Source: Nakamurella panacisegetis
GTDB lineage: Bacteria; Actinomycetota; Actinomycetes; Mycobacteriales; Nakamurellaceae
Direction: 5' to 3'
Assembly: GCF_900104535.1 (NCBI RefSeq)
Contig: NZ_LT629710.1
Coordinates: 2,604,001-2,668,000 of the forward strand
DNA: 64,000 nucleotides
Positions within the stretch are counted from its first letter, which is position 1. The number at the start of each line of letters is the position of its first letter. A program made the position numbers and the translations under genes. Below, piece after piece: positions 8,412 to 18,782 of the stretch. The notes beneath the pieces are model-generated. The model ran no database searches. It saw only the letters and a program-made list of their open reading frames with translations, and was not told the origin of the DNA.

Positions 8412-9598
8412 ATGACCGACGCCGCGTCGCCTGCACCCGGGAACGCTGTGGACGTCGCGGTGATCGGTGGCGGCCTGATCGGCCTGGGAATTGCCTGGCG
8501 CTGCGCGCAGCGCGGCCTGGCGGTGACCGTCTTCGACCCGGCGCCCGGATCCGGCGCCTCATGGACCGCGGCGGGAATGCTCGCACCCGTCACGGAGCTG
8601 CGGTACGGCGAGCAGTCCCTGTTCGCGCTCAATCTGTTGTCGGCCCAGCGGTATCCCGAGTTTGTCGAGGAACTGCAGTCGGCGGCCGGAATGGACGTCG
8701 GTTACCGGCTCACCGGCTCCGTGGTCGCCGCCTGGGACGCCGCCGACCTCGCATCGCTGCGGGACCTGGCGGTGTTCGCGAAATCGCTGGGGCATCCGGT
8801 AGAGGTGTTGACGGGACGGGAGCTGCGCCGCGAGTCGCCGTTGCTGAGCCCAGGCCTGCCCGGCGGCATCATCGCTCCCGACGATCACCAGGTGAACAAC
8901 CGAAAATTGCACGCCGCGCTCCGCGCGGCGTTCTCGGCCGCCGGCGGCCGGGTCGTCACCGAGCGGGTCACCGCCGTCTGGTCGCCCCGTGGCCGCGTCG
9001 CCGGTGTCGTCCTCGCCGACGGTACGGTCGCCCCCGCCGGGATCACCGTGCTGGCCGCCGGCGCCTGGTCCCGGCAGGTCGACGGGGTGCCCCCGGAATT
9101 GATGCCCCGGGTGCGGCCGGTAAAGGGGCAGACGTTGCGGCTCCGACTTCCCAGTGGCGAGGTCCTGGGACGGGTGGTCCGTGGAACGGTGCGCGGCTCG
9201 CCGGTCTACCTCGTCCCCCGCGAGGACGGGGAGCTGGTGGTGGGGGCATCCAGCGAGGAGACCGGGTTCGGTCTGACGCCTCGGGCCGGCGCCGTGTACG
9301 AGCTGCTACGCGACGCCCAGTCGCTGCTGCCGATCGTGGCCGAAGCCCACCTGGAGGACGTCAGCACCAGCCTGCGCCCTGGCTCGCCGGACAACGCCCC
9401 GATGATCGGGCCCAGCAGGATCGAGGGTCTGGTGTTCGCGACCGGGCACTACCGCAACGGTGTGCTGCTCACACCGGTGACCGCCGACGGCGTCGCCGAC
9501 CTGATCACGAACGGCACCCTGCCAATCGAACTCCTGCCGTTCCGGCCGGACCGGTTCTCTACCCATCCCGACACCCACCGACCTGCGGAGGTTCCCGC

Positions 9599-9602
<4 letters not shown>
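8412..9602 (+). CDS. thiO: Glycine oxidase ThiO
   Basis: 396-residue FAD enzyme of the DAO family. The Rossmann motif VAVIGGGLIGLGIAW is at about residues 15-29, followed by a GMLAPVTE segment typical of ThiO, and the C-terminal LRPGSPDNAPMIG and TGHYRNGVLLTP blocks that bind flavin and substrate. It oxidises glycine to dehydroglycine for the thiazole ring. The start at ATG 8412 (MTDAASPAPG) follows the riboswitch; an in-frame start at 8376 would overlap the aptamer's end. The stop overlaps the thiS start (ATGA). Confidence 0.92.
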
Positions 9603-10580
<978 letters not shown>

Positions 10581-10591
10581 GCTGGAAACAA

Positions 10592-10642
10592 GGGGCGGGA
10601 GCCGAATGCACGAGTAGGTCAGCCCGGTGATGGCTCCGCCCC
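10592..10642 (+). repeat. GC-rich inverted repeat between thiG and ribBA
   Basis: GGGGCGGGAGCC (10592-10603) pairs with GGCTCCGCCCC (10632-10642) with a single bulged G, enclosing a 28-nt loop. There is no T-run, so it could be a factor-assisted terminator for the thi operon or an RNA element in the ribBA leader. It lacks the ACCGGCGGT-type core of an FMN riboswitch. Confidence 0.45.
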
Positions 10643-10713
10643 GCGTGGGATGATGAAGTCGCTCCACCGCGCGCCCGTCCAGACCAGCAGATCCTGACAG
10701 ATGGAGAACTCCG

Positions 10714-11922
10714 ATGCCCGTGCCGTCGAGAACCTCGGGTATCGAGTTGCCCGCTCGCCGGCACGAGGTGCCCCGCGGTCGGCCGAACGCGAAGCTCGAC
10801 AGCGTCGAGTTCGCCGTGGCCGAGATCGCCTCCGGGCGCCCGGTGGTGGTGGTCGACGACGAGGGCCGTGAGAACGAGGGAGACCTGATCTTCGCGGCTG
10901 AGCTGGCCACGCCGGAGGTGGTCGCCTTCACCGTGCGTTTCACCTCGGGTTACATCTGCGTGCCGGTGACCGAGGAAGAGGCCGACCGGCTCGATCTGCC
11001 CCCCATGTCGCGGGTCAACCAGGACCCCCGCGGCACCGCCTACACCGTGACCGTCGACGCGAAGAACGTCGAGACCACCGGCATCTCGGCCCAGGACCGG
11101 GCCCGAACGATCCGCCTGCTGGCCGATCCGGACGCCCGGGCCGAGGACTTCAGCCGGCCCGGCCACGTCGTGCCGTTGCGGTCCCGCGACGGCGGTGTCC
11201 TGGTCCGCCCGGGCCACACCGAGGCCGCCACCGATCTGGCCGTGATGGCCGGTCTGCGCCCGGCGGGCGTGCTCTGCGAGATCGTCAGCGAGAAGGATCC
11301 GCTGGAGATGGCTCGCCTGGACGAACTGCGGGTGTTCTGCGACGACCACGACCTGGCGCTGATCTCGATCGCGCAGTTGATCGCCCACCGGCTCGAGCAC
11401 GAGCGGCAGATCGAGAAGGTCGCCGTGACCTCGCTGCCGATGGCCCAGGGCCGATTCATCGTGCACGGGTACCGCAGCATCGTGACCGGTCGCGAGTTGA
11501 TCGCCCTGGTCTACGGCGAAATCGGGGACGGCACCGACCTTCTGGTCCGCGTGCACTCCGAGTGCGTCACGGGAGACGTCTTCCACTCCCTGCGGTGCAA
11601 CCACCACGCACAGCTCACCGCCGCTCTGGAGACGATCGCCGCCGAGGGGCGCGGGGTACTGCTGTACATCCGCGGACACGAGGGCCGCGGGGTGGGATTG
11701 CTGGAGAAGCTGCAGGCCTACGAACTCCAGGACACCGGGGTGGACGTTCCGCTGCCGGCGCTCGAGGCGCCGGCTGACGAACGGGAATATGGATCCGGCG
11801 CGCAGGTTCTGGCCGACCTGGGGGTCCGGTCGATGCGTCTGCTCACCAACCACCCGACCCGCCGGGCCGGCATTGTCGGTTACGGCCTCACCATCCTGGA
11901 CTACGTGCCCCTGTCCACCTAG
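10714..11922 (+). CDS. ribBA: RibBA-like DHBP synthase / GTP cyclohydrolase II
   Basis: 402 residues in two domains. Residues 28-235 are 3,4-dihydroxy-2-butanone-4-phosphate synthase with the acidic RENEGD loop (52-57), [10 protein letters not shown] and PGHTEAA. Residues 236-400 are GTP cyclohydrolase II with [19 protein letters not shown] and [10 protein letters not shown]. The zinc site normally reads C-x10-C-x-C; here it is C284, C295 and then His297 (RCNHHAQL), so the third cysteine is replaced. This may alter zinc binding or product. The start ATG follows GGAGAA with good spacing. It stands apart from ribD, which suggests a paralogue or a divergent single copy. Confidence 0.85.
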   Translation: MPVPSRTSGIELPARRHEVPRGRPNAKLDSVEFAVAEIASGRPVVVVDDEGRENEGDLIFAAELATPEVVAFTVRFTSGYICVPVTEEEADRLDLPPMSRVNQDPRGTAYTVTVDAKNVETTGISAQDRARTIRLLADPDARAEDFSRPGHVVPLRSRDGGVLVRPGHTEAATDLAVMAGLRPAGVLCEIVSEKDPLEMARLDELRVFCDDHDLALISIAQLIAHRLEHERQIEKVAVTSLPMAQGRFIVHGYRSIVTGRELIALVYGEIGDGTDLLVRVHSECVTGDVFHSLRCNHHAQLTAALETIAAEGRGVLLYIRGHEGRGVGLLEKLQAYELQDTGVDVPLPALEAPADEREYGSGAQVLADLGVRSMRLLTNHPTRRAGIVGYGLTILDYVPLST

Positions 11923-12000
11923 TCGGCGCCAGCCGCGCAGCGCACCGCGATGGATTGCTCTCTGCGGAACCGTCCCGAGGGTAGAAAGTCCGCCCCGTCA

Positions 12001-12061
12001 TTGAGATTTTGACGTCAGCGCCCTAGAATCGACTAGCGAGTCCGTAGCGAATAGCCATTCA
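12001..12061 (+). promoter_or_regulatory. Promoter and SorC-type operator before the sugar isomerase
   Basis: A sigma-70-like promoter, TTGAGA (12001-12006), 17-nt spacer, TAGAAT (12024-12029). The palindromic element CGAATAGCCATTCA lies at 12048-12061, about 12 nt after the expected transcription start, so bound repressor would block early elongation. The element recurs at four other promoters of the region. Confidence 0.6.
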
Positions 12062-12139
12062 CCGTTTTCGGTGACGACCCTTCCGACCATCGACGGCCGG
12101 TCGCGGCGCGGCGGACCACGATCGAGAAGGGCTTCAACG

Positions 12140-13126
12140 GTGAGCAACGATCAGCAGCTGTTCGGCGCAGGCATCTGGCACTTCGCCACGTACGTCGACC
12201 GTTACGCGACCGACGGCTACGGGGAGCCGCGGAGCATCCTGGACGCCATCAAGTTGGCCGGCCAGGTCGAGGATCTGTCGGTGGTCGATCTGAACTATCC
12301 GTTCTTCGGCGGTGACTTCACCCGGGAGCAGGTCAAGGCCGAACTCGATGCGGCGAACCTGAGCGTCGTCGGTATCACTCCGGAGATCTACACCCGGGTG
12401 TTCGCCAAGGGATCGTTCACCAACCCGGACCCGGGGGTGCGCCGCCTCGCCCACGAATTGATCACCGAGGCGGCGGACGTGGTCCGCTACTTCGGCGCCG
12501 ACTACGTGAAGCTGTGGCCGGGCCAGGACGGCTGGGACTACCCGTTCCAGGTCGATCACGGTGCGCTGTGGAAGAACTCCATGGACGGGGTGGCGGCGTT
12601 GGCCTCGGAGAATCCCGACCTGAAATTCGCCATCGAGTACAAGCCGAGGGAACCGCGGGTACACATGAGCTACAGCTCCGTGGCCCGCACGTTGCTGGGC
12701 ATCGAAAAGATCGGGTTGCCGAACGTCGGCATTCTGCTGGACTTCGGCCACGCCCTGTTCGGTGGCGAGTCGCCCGCCGATTCGGCCCAGTTGGCCATCG
12801 ACTACGGCCGGCTGTTCGGAATGGATGTCAACGACAACCTCCGCCAGTGGGACGACGACATGATCGCCGGAACCGTCCACCCCATCGAGCTTTTCGAGTT
12901 CTTCTACACGCTGGAGAAGAACAATTGGAAGGGAGTGTGGCAGCTCGACCAGTTCCCGTTCCGGGAGGATTCGGTCGCCGCGGCCACCAGTGCCATCGAC
13001 TTCCTCAAGACGGTTCAACGGGCGCTGGGCAAGCTGGACTTCGCGGCGATGCAGGAGGCCCAGGACAACCACGACGCGATCGGCGCTCTGCGCCTGGCCC
13101 AGAAGGCGCTGTACACCTCGTACTGA
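12140..13126 (+). CDS. TIM-barrel sugar isomerase (xylose-isomerase-like)
   Basis: 328-residue cytoplasmic isomerase of the AP-endonuclease/xylose-isomerase-like superfamily. Probable metal ligands lie in [13 protein letters not shown] (Glu, His), [13 protein letters not shown] (Asp, His) and the [12 protein letters not shown] segment; this pattern resembles L-rhamnose isomerase-like enzymes that act on free sugars. The GTG start at 12140 has GAGAAGG 9 nt upstream. It is under the shared SorC-type operator and converges on the repressor gene. With the kinase and split transketolase nearby it could be a D-apiose isomerase, but erythrulose- or xylulose-type substrates also fit; the substrate is not readable from the sequence. 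Confidence 0.8.
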   Translation: MSNDQQLFGAGIWHFATYVDRYATDGYGEPRSILDAIKLAGQVEDLSVVDLNYPFFGGDFTREQVKAELDAANLSVVGITPEIYTRVFAKGSFTNPDPGVRRLAHELITEAADVVRYFGADYVKLWPGQDGWDYPFQVDHGALWKNSMDGVAALASENPDLKFAIEYKPREPRVHMSYSSVARTLLGIEKIGLPNVGILLDFGHALFGGESPADSAQLAIDYGRLFGMDVNDNLRQWDDDMIAGTVHPIELFEFFYTLEKNNWKGVWQLDQFPFREDSVAAATSAIDFLKTVQRALGKLDFAAMQEAQDNHDAIGALRLAQKALYTSY

Positions 13127-13219
13127 GCCAATGGTCACCGGGTCGGCGGCCGTTGGGATTGTCCTACGGCTGCCGGCTCGCGCCGCTCTGCCTGTGCGGC
13201 AACCGGTCTCGGGTGCCGG

Positions 13220-14212
13220 TCAGTCTTCGGCGACGAGGCGCCGGGCCATCTCAAGATCGGTGATCAGCACGTTGACCCAGCCGCCGCGCAGTGCCGCCCG
13301 GATGGCCGAGAATTTCCGGCTGCCTCCGGCCACTCCGATGCGTCGGGGAATCTGCATCAATTCCCGTGGCGTGATGCCGATGAGTCGCTGATCGAGATTG
13401 GAGGACACCGACTTTCCGTCGGCGTCGAAATAGCGGAAGCACACGTCGCCCACCGCGCCGAGGGAACGGAGTTCTTCCTGTTCGGTCTCGGCCAGCGCGT
13501 TTCCGCTGCGCTGCAGCAGCGGCGACGGTTCCAGGCTGCCGATGCCGACCAGGGCCACGGTGAGCCGGGACCACAGTTCCGTCACCTCTTTCACCGAGGG
13601 ATCGCGCATCAGGGCCTTGCGGATGGCCGGGCTACCGACCAGACCAGGCGCGGACAGGAAGACCGGGGTGCCGCCGGTGAGATCGGCCAGGCGCCCGGTG
13701 AGTCGGGTGGCCTGCATCTGAACGGCGGGATCGCCGAGGCCGCCGACGATCTGGACCACCTTGTCGACCACGGTGATGTTCTTGGGCCGCATGACGTCGA
13801 CCGCCGCGATCAGCGACTCGCTCCAGGACGACACCCCGATGACATGGCCACCGGTGAGGGTGACGTCCAGGTAGTCGGCGGTGGCTGCACCCAGGGCGGG
13901 CAGAACCGCATCACCGGCACCGGACGCGTCGACCACGACCACGTCACGCATCCCGTATCGCTCCTGGATGGCGTCCTCGAGTTCGGTGTACGTACCCGGC
14001 GGCATCGTCACCACGGTCCGCACGATGCCGACCTCGGTGGCCTGCCGCAGCAGACGGGACACCCGGGGCTGGGAGAGGCTCAGCTCGGCCGCGATCTGCG
14101 GCTGGCGGATGCCCCGCTCGTAGTACATGCGGGCGACCTTGCCCAACAGGCGCAGCTGGTCGGGTTCGGGCTCTCGGCCGGCGCGGGCACGGGGAGTGTG
14201 TGGGTTGGTCAT
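13220..14212 (-). CDS. SorC/DeoR-type sugar-responsive repressor
   Basis: 330 residues. The N-terminus carries a HTH (about residues 25-60: ARMYYERGIRQPQIAAEL, then SLSQPRVSRLLRQA), followed by the SorC sugar-phosphate-binding domain with VVVVDASGAGDAV, VIGVSSWSESL, VALVGIGSLE and a C-terminal GGSRKFSAIRAAL block. Such proteins are tetramers released from DNA by a phosphorylated pathway sugar. The ATG at 14212 is preferred over in-frame upstream codons because homology starts near DQLRLLGKVA. The shared operator at 14307-14320 lies upstream, so it probably represses itself. Confidence 0.88.
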   Translation of the reverse strand: MTNPHTPRARAGREPEPDQLRLLGKVARMYYERGIRQPQIAAELSLSQPRVSRLLRQATEVGIVRTVVTMPPGTYTELEDAIQERYGMRDVVVVDASGAGDAVLPALGAATADYLDVTLTGGHVIGVSSWSESLIAAVDVMRPKNITVVDKVVQIVGGLGDPAVQMQATRLTGRLADLTGGTPVFLSAPGLVGSPAIRKALMRDPSVKEVTELWSRLTVALVGIGSLEPSPLLQRSGNALAETEQEELRSLGAVGDVCFRYFDADGKSVSSNLDQRLIGITPRELMQIPRRIGVAGGSRKFSAIRAALRGGWVNVLITDLEMARRLVAED

Positions 14213-14306
14213 CTGGTCGAACCGCTCCCGTCGCCCGGCGTTGTGCCGGCCATTGACGCCTCGTCTCACCGGTCCACACCGGGCCGGTTGTCGTTCCACA
14301 TGGTAC

Positions 14307-14320
14307 TGACTATCTATTCA
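14307..14320 (-). promoter_or_regulatory. Operator copy upstream of the SorC-type repressor
   Basis: TGACTATCTATTCA, matching the regional consensus YGAAT-N4-ATTCA with one half degenerate. It sits 95 nt before the repressor start codon (minus strand), consistent with autoregulation. Confidence 0.5.
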
Positions 14321-14371
14321 ACAAGCGAGCCGGACGAAGGGGCTCGATCGGGATCGGCCGGCCCGTCCCGG

Positions 14372-15844
14372 TCAGCGGAGTACCGGTGGTCGCGACCGCA
14401 GCACGGCCGTGGACCAGCCGCGCTGGCGGCTCTCTCGCTCGTCGGCCGACACGGACGGAACGAAGGTCTGACGCTTGCGGGGCAGCCGCTGCAGGTCGTC
14501 GGTGGACCACAGACCGACCTGGCGCCCGGCCAGGTGTGCGGCGCCCAACGAGGACAGATCCGCGTCGGCCGCCCGGGCCACCAGACGGCCGCTGGTATCG
14601 GCCTGCAACTGCATCAGGACCGGATTGCCGGAGGCACCGCCGTCGGCGAGCAGCAGGCTCACCGGCACCCCGGAGCGGTCGATCGCGGCGACCACGTCCT
14701 CGACCTGGAACGCGACGGATTCCAATGCGGCGCGGGCGATCTGGGGCAGCTCGGTGCCCAGGGTCAGTCCGGAGAGCAGTCCGACCGCATCGCGGTCCCA
14801 GTACGGCGCGCCGAGCCCGTTGAAAGCGGGGACGATGTGCACACCGTCGCTGGTGGCGGTATCGGCCAGCGCGGCCAGGGCGGCCGGCGATTGCCCGAAC
14901 AGCCGCGACAGCCAGTTCAGCGTGGCGCCGCTGGAGCGGATGTTGCCCTCCATCGCCAGGTTCGGGCCCGCCCCGGTGTCCCAGGCGATGGTGAGACACA
15001 GCCCGGGACTCACCGTGGCGCCGGGCGGGCACAGGCCCATGACCGAGGACCCGGTGCCGTACGTCGCCTTGACCGTGCCCGGGTTCCAGCCGGCGTGGGC
15101 GAACAGGGCGGCATGGGAGTCACCGAGGACGGCCGTGATGGGGGTGTCGGCGCGGAGCGGGTCAAGGCCTCGGGCGGTGGGAAACGGTCCGGTCGAGGCC
15201 ACGACCTCACCGAGAACCTGGGCCGGCACACCGAACAAGGTCAGCAGGTCCTCGTCCCATTTCCCGGTGTGGATGTCGAGCAGCTGGGTGCGCGAGGCAT
15301 TCCCGACCTCGATCAGGTGCTGCGCACCGAATCGGCTGATCAGCCAGGAGTCCACGGTGCCCAGACACAGGCGTCCGGCTCGGCTGTTGGACCGGTCCGG
15401 ATCGTAGGCGTCGAGCAGCCAGGTCGCCTTGGTGGCCGAGAACATCGGGTCCAGCGGCAGTCCGGACCGGCTGCGCACCAGGTCGGCGTGTCCGGCCTCG
15501 GCGAGGACCTGGCACTGCCCGGCGCTGCGTTGGTCCTGCCAACTGATCAACGGGCTGATCGGGTGGCCGGTCCGGCGGTCCCAGAGGAGCAGTGATTCGC
15601 GCTGGGTGGAGAACCCCACCGCGACGACAGCGGACGGGTCGTGCCCCTGCATGATCCGGGCGACGACGCCCCGGACGCTGTCCAGGATCTCGGCGGGCGA
15701 CTGCTCCACCCACCCCGGCCGCGGGTAGGTGCTGGCGACCGGAACGGACGCAGATGCCACGACGGCGCCGCTGGACGAGACCAGCAGCGCCTTCGTGGAA
15801 CCTGAACCTTGGTCGACCGCGAGCACAAGGTTGTCCTGGCTCAT
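14372..15844 (-). CDS. FGGY-family carbohydrate kinase
   Basis: 490 residues with the two-domain ASKHA fold: phosphate-1 motif LAVDQGSGSTKALLV at the start, GFSTQRESLLLWDR, the LISWQDQRS block, ATYGTGSSVMG (phosphate 2) and the adenosine motif LLADGGASGNPVLMQ near residue 400. It would phosphorylate a ketose or alditol with ATP. Its start overlaps the stop of the transketolase C-terminal subunit by 4 nt, so it is the third gene of a tktN-tktC-kinase operon. In D-apiose pathways the equivalent enzyme is D-apulose kinase; other pentuloses or tetritols are possible. Confidence 0.86.
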   Translation of the reverse strand: MSQDNLVLAVDQGSGSTKALLVSSSGAVVASASVPVASTYPRPGWVEQSPAEILDSVRGVVARIMQGHDPSAVVAVGFSTQRESLLLWDRRTGHPISPLISWQDQRSAGQCQVLAEAGHADLVRSRSGLPLDPMFSATKATWLLDAYDPDRSNSRAGRLCLGTVDSWLISRFGAQHLIEVGNASRTQLLDIHTGKWDEDLLTLFGVPAQVLGEVVASTGPFPTARGLDPLRADTPITAVLGDSHAALFAHAGWNPGTVKATYGTGSSVMGLCPPGATVSPGLCLTIAWDTGAGPNLAMEGNIRSSGATLNWLSRLFGQSPAALAALADTATSDGVHIVPAFNGLGAPYWDRDAVGLLSGLTLGTELPQIARAALESVAFQVEDVVAAIDRSGVPVSLLLADGGASGNPVLMQLQADTSGRLVARAADADLSSLGAAHLAGRQVGLWSTDDLQRLPRKRQTFVPSVSADERESRQRGWSTAVLRSRPPVLR

Positions 15845-16791
15845 CGTGCGGATAGCTCCCTTGCGGCGCTCGCGATGCCGGCGGCATTGAGCCCAAAGTA
15901 GTCCAGCAGGAACTCGGTGCTTCCCGTCGGCGCGAACTGGCGATCGATGCCGAGGATCCGCATCGGGGTCGGTCGGTGCTGGGACAGCAGGCTGGCCACT
16001 GCGGCGCCCAGACCGCCGGTGGACGTGGCCTCCTCAGCGGTGATCACCCCCGCGGTCTCCTCGGCCGCCCGCAGGATCGCCTCGGTGTCCAGCGGCTCGA
16101 TGAACGACACGTTCAGCACGCGAAGCGAGATACCCTCGGCCCGAAGGGTTTCGGCTGCCTCCAGGGCTCGCGAGACCATGGTTCCGGTGGCGACCACGGT
16201 GATGTCGACGCCGTCGGTCAGTTGGTTGATCCGGCCTGGTTCGAAGACGGTGTCGTCTGCGTGCACGGCCGGCACGGGGAACCGTCCGATCCGCAGGTAG
16301 CTGGGCCCGGAGTGGTAAGCCGCCCAGCGGACGGCCGCGCGCGTCTGCGCCGGATCTGCGGGCACGACGATCGGGAGGTCGGCCACGGCCCGGATCCAGG
16401 ACAGGTCCTCGATGGAGTGGTGGGTCGGGCCGAGTTCGCCGTAGGCCATCCCGGGGGACTGCCCGCAGAGCACGACCTTGGCCCGGCTGTAGGCGATGTC
16501 GGCCTTGATCTGTTCCAGGGCCCGCCCGGTGAGGAACGGGGCGGCGGCGGAGACGAACGGGATCATCCCGCCGTTGGCCAGGCCGGCGCCGACGCCGACC
16601 AGGTCCTGCTCGGCGATGCCGACGTTGATGAGCCGGTCCGGGAACTCGTCCCGGAACCCGGTGAGGTTGCTGGACCCGACCGAATCGTTGCAGACGGCGA
16701 CGATCCGGTCGTCCTCGCGAGCGAGGGCGATGAGCTCCTCGGCGAATGCCTTGCGGCAATCGAAGGTGGGGACCTGCACGGCGGCGGTCAT
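15841..16791 (-). CDS. Transketolase C-terminal subunit (pyrimidine and C domains)
   Basis: 316 residues equal to the second half of a transketolase: INVGIAEQDLVGVGAGLANGG holds the Glu that activates thiamine diphosphate, followed by GPTHHSIEDLSWIRAV, and the C domain with AEEATSTGGLGAAVAS. It pairs with the N-terminal subunit encoded immediately upstream (ATGA overlap). Split transketolases of this kind often belong to specialised sugar pathways, such as apulose-4-phosphate transketolase, rather than the pentose phosphate pathway. Start chosen at ATG 16791, where homology begins and the overlap is 4 nt. Confidence 0.9.
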   Translation of the reverse strand: MTAAVQVPTFDCRKAFAEELIALAREDDRIVAVCNDSVGSSNLTGFRDEFPDRLINVGIAEQDLVGVGAGLANGGMIPFVSAAAPFLTGRALEQIKADIAYSRAKVVLCGQSPGMAYGELGPTHHSIEDLSWIRAVADLPIVVPADPAQTRAAVRWAAYHSGPSYLRIGRFPVPAVHADDTVFEPGRINQLTDGVDITVVATGTMVSRALEAAETLRAEGISLRVLNVSFIEPLDTEAILRAAEETAGVITAEEATSTGGLGAAVASLLSQHRPTPMRILGIDRQFAPTGSTEFLLDYFGLNAAGIASAARELSAR

Positions 16792-17675
16792 CGGTTCAGC
16801 TCCTCGAGTGCGGCTTCGACCTGTTCGGTGGTGGGTACCTTGTGGTGCCATTCGACGCGGTCCTCGATGAAGGACACGCCCTTTCCCTTGACGGTGTTGG
16901 CGATGACGACCACCGGCCGGGCGGTGGTCGACGGTTCGAACGCCGTCAGTAGCTGGTCGTAGTCGTGCCCGTCGATCTCGCGGACCTCGAACCCGAAACT
17001 GGTCCACTTGTCCGACAGCGGTTCGAGCTGCTTGGTGTCCTCGGTGCGAGCGCCCTGCTGCAGGCGGTTCCGGTCGACCACCGCGGTCAACGACGACAGG
17101 TGATAGTGCGAGGCAGTCATCGCGGCTTCCCAGTTGCTGCCCTCCTGCAGTTCGCCGTCACCCATCACCACGAAAGTGCGACGGGCCGAACCCTGCAGCT
17201 TCGCGGCCAGCGCGTGGCCGACGGCCACCGGGAATCCGTGGCCAAGGGGCCCGGTGTTGGTCTCCACGCCGGGAACCTTGACCCGGTTGGGATGGCCGTT
17301 GAGGGCCGAGAGCGGTTGGGCGAAGGTTTCCAGTTCGTCGAGCGGGAAGAACCCGCAGTGGGCCAGGGTGGAGTACAGAGCGCCGGCACTGTGGCCCTTG
17401 GACAGGATGAACCGGTCGCGTTCGGGATCGGTGGGATGGTGCGGGTCGATGTTGAGCACGGCCCCGTAGAGGGTGGCCAGGATGTCCGCGACGGAGAAGT
17501 CCCCGCCGATATGGCCGAGCTGGGCGCGGTTGATCATCTGCACGTCGCTGGAGCGCACGGCGCGGGCAAGGTCCCGCAGCGCGGTGACGATCCGGTCGCG
17601 GCTGGTCTCGCCCAGCCCTCGACGCGACGCGAGGAAGGCGTCCGCCGAAGCGGAATCCACGGTCAGGGTACTCAT
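16788..17675 (-). CDS. Transketolase N-terminal subunit (ThDP-binding domain)
   Basis: 295 residues corresponding to the pyrophosphate-binding half of transketolase. Visible are GHIGGDFSVADILATLYG, DRFILSKGHSAGALY, GPLGHGFPVAVGHA and the thiamine-diphosphate motif GDGELQEGSNWEAA ending in DRN. It needs the adjacent C-terminal subunit for activity. It is the first gene of the catabolic operon, about 210 nt from its promoter. Start at ATG 17675 (MSTLTVDSAS). Confidence 0.9.
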   Translation of the reverse strand: MSTLTVDSASADAFLASRRGLGETSRDRIVTALRDLARAVRSSDVQMINRAQLGHIGGDFSVADILATLYGAVLNIDPHHPTDPERDRFILSKGHSAGALYSTLAHCGFFPLDELETFAQPLSALNGHPNRVKVPGVETNTGPLGHGFPVAVGHALAAKLQGSARRTFVVMGDGELQEGSNWEAAMTASHYHLSSLTAVVDRNRLQQGARTEDTKQLEPLSDKWTSFGFEVREIDGHDYDQLLTAFEPSTTARPVVVIANTVKGKGVSFIEDRVEWHHKVPTTEQVEAALEELNR

Positions 17676-17860
17676 TGCTGTCCTTCCATTGACGGAGCTG
17701 GGCCCAGACCGGCTGCGCGGCTGCACCATTTGGCCGAATCGGCGCATGGCGCGACGACCCGGACCGGTGATCGGTCAGCCGGACTGGGCCGTCTCGTCTC
17801 AGGTCTGGTGAGCACGGCCGGATGTCCCTGGTTCCACGCTAAGCCGGAAGGGCCCAACGT

Positions 17861-17922
17861 CGAATAGTCATTCAGTCACGACTGACTAGTCAGAGACTAG
17901 GGGGCCACTGACCGACTGTCAA
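17861..17922 (-). promoter_or_regulatory. Strong promoter and operator of the transketolase-kinase operon
   Basis: Read on the minus strand: TTGACA (17922-17917), 17-nt spacer, TAGTCT (17899-17894), then the operator TGAATGACTATTCG (17874-17861) about 14 nt after the expected start. The consensus -35 and optimal spacing predict strong expression when the repressor leaves. A second dyad, GACTAGTC, lies between the two. Confidence 0.65.
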
Positions 17923-18087
17923 CGGAAGTCCTTCGTCCTGCATCGAAGTACCTGCCGGGCAACACCAATGCGCATCAGCGGCGGTCGGGAGGTCATGACG
18001 GCCGGACCTCGATCGGCCGGGGCCGACCCGGGGGCGGCCGGTGGAGTCCGTGTGGCGCTCAGCCGTCCGGCAGCTGAACACTGCCTA

Positions 18088-18151
18088 TTGACGACGCTCG
18101 CCGACCCCTGCATGATGGGTGCGTGTTCAATCAATGTCGATTAGCTATTCA
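18088..18151 (+). promoter_or_regulatory. Promoter and operator of the DUF2291-ABC importer operon
   Basis: TTGACG (18088-18093), 17-nt spacer, CATGAT (18111-18116), and the operator CGATTAGCTATTCA (18138-18151) about 15 nt downstream of the predicted start. The geometry equals that of the isomerase and transketolase promoters. The rest of the 489-nt gap between the two operons (17676-18164) holds no gene that I can support. Confidence 0.58.
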
Positions 18152-18164
18152 GCGCCGCGTCCGG

Positions 18165-18782
18165 ATGATTGTGCTCCTGGCCGCCGCCGTGGTGTTCCTG
18201 GCGGGATGCAGCATGCCTGGTCTGTGGACCTACGAATCAAATGGGCAGGGCACCAGCGGCGCCGGCGCCTTCGACGCCACCACCTACGTAGACGGCATCT
18301 GGTCCAGCAAAGTGGTGACAACGGTCGAGCAGAAGGCGGTCGACGCCGCGACCCTGCTCCCGGCGATCAAGGCCGACAAGGCAGCCGCCGCCACCAAGTA
18401 CGGGGTGGCGGCCACGGCCACCGGCGGCTCTCCCACCTTCCTGATCAAAGGCAGCGGCAAGGTCACCAAGCTCGACGCGACGAACCCGAACGGACCGGTC
18501 ACCGTGTCGGTCGGCGGGCAGGACGTCCAGATCGTGACCGGACCGGTCATCATCGGCACCGCTCTGCGCGATGCGGTCGGGATCACCTTCAGCGAATTCA
18601 CCAACCAGATCGACTACCAGAACGTCGGCACGCAGCTGAACAACCGCGTCAAGAAGGATGTGGTGGCACCGGTCAAGAGCAGCCTCGCGGTCGGCAAGAC
18701 CGTCGCCTTCGACGGTGTCTTCACCTTGCTGTCACCGACCAGCATCAGCATCGTGCCGACGAAACTGGCGGTCTCGTCATGA
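18165..18782 (+). CDS. DUF2291 lipoprotein of a sugar ABC importer operon
   Basis: 205-residue predicted lipoprotein with a short signal peptide (MIVLLAAAVVFLAGC) and a lipobox LAGC that would anchor it to the outer face of the membrane. The DUF2291 family occurs almost only beside ribose-type ABC transporters; its role is unknown. The ATG at 18165 is used because an upstream in-frame GTG (18123) would place the operator inside the coding region. The stop overlaps the ATPase start by 4 nt. Confidence 0.82.
   Translation: MIVLLAAAVVFLAGCSMPGLWTYESNGQGTSGAGAFDATTYVDGIWSSKVVTTVEQKAVDAATLLPAIKADKAAAATKYGVAATATGGSPTFLIKGSGKVTKLDATNPNGPVTVSVGGQDVQIVTGPVIIGTALRDAVGITFSEFTNQIDYQNVGTQLNNRVKKDVVAPVKSSLAVGKTVAFDGVFTLLSPTSISIVPTKLAVSS

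Noticed and set aside
10581-10713. FMN riboswitch before ribBA
   Set aside because: The conserved GGGTGAAA and ACCGGCGGT-type cores are missing; only a generic stem was found.
18119-18778. Start of the ABC ATPase at 18119 in a long continuous frame
   Set aside because: This stretch lies opposite in frame to the DUF2291 lipoprotein, which has a signal peptide and lipobox; ATPase homology begins only after ATG 18779.
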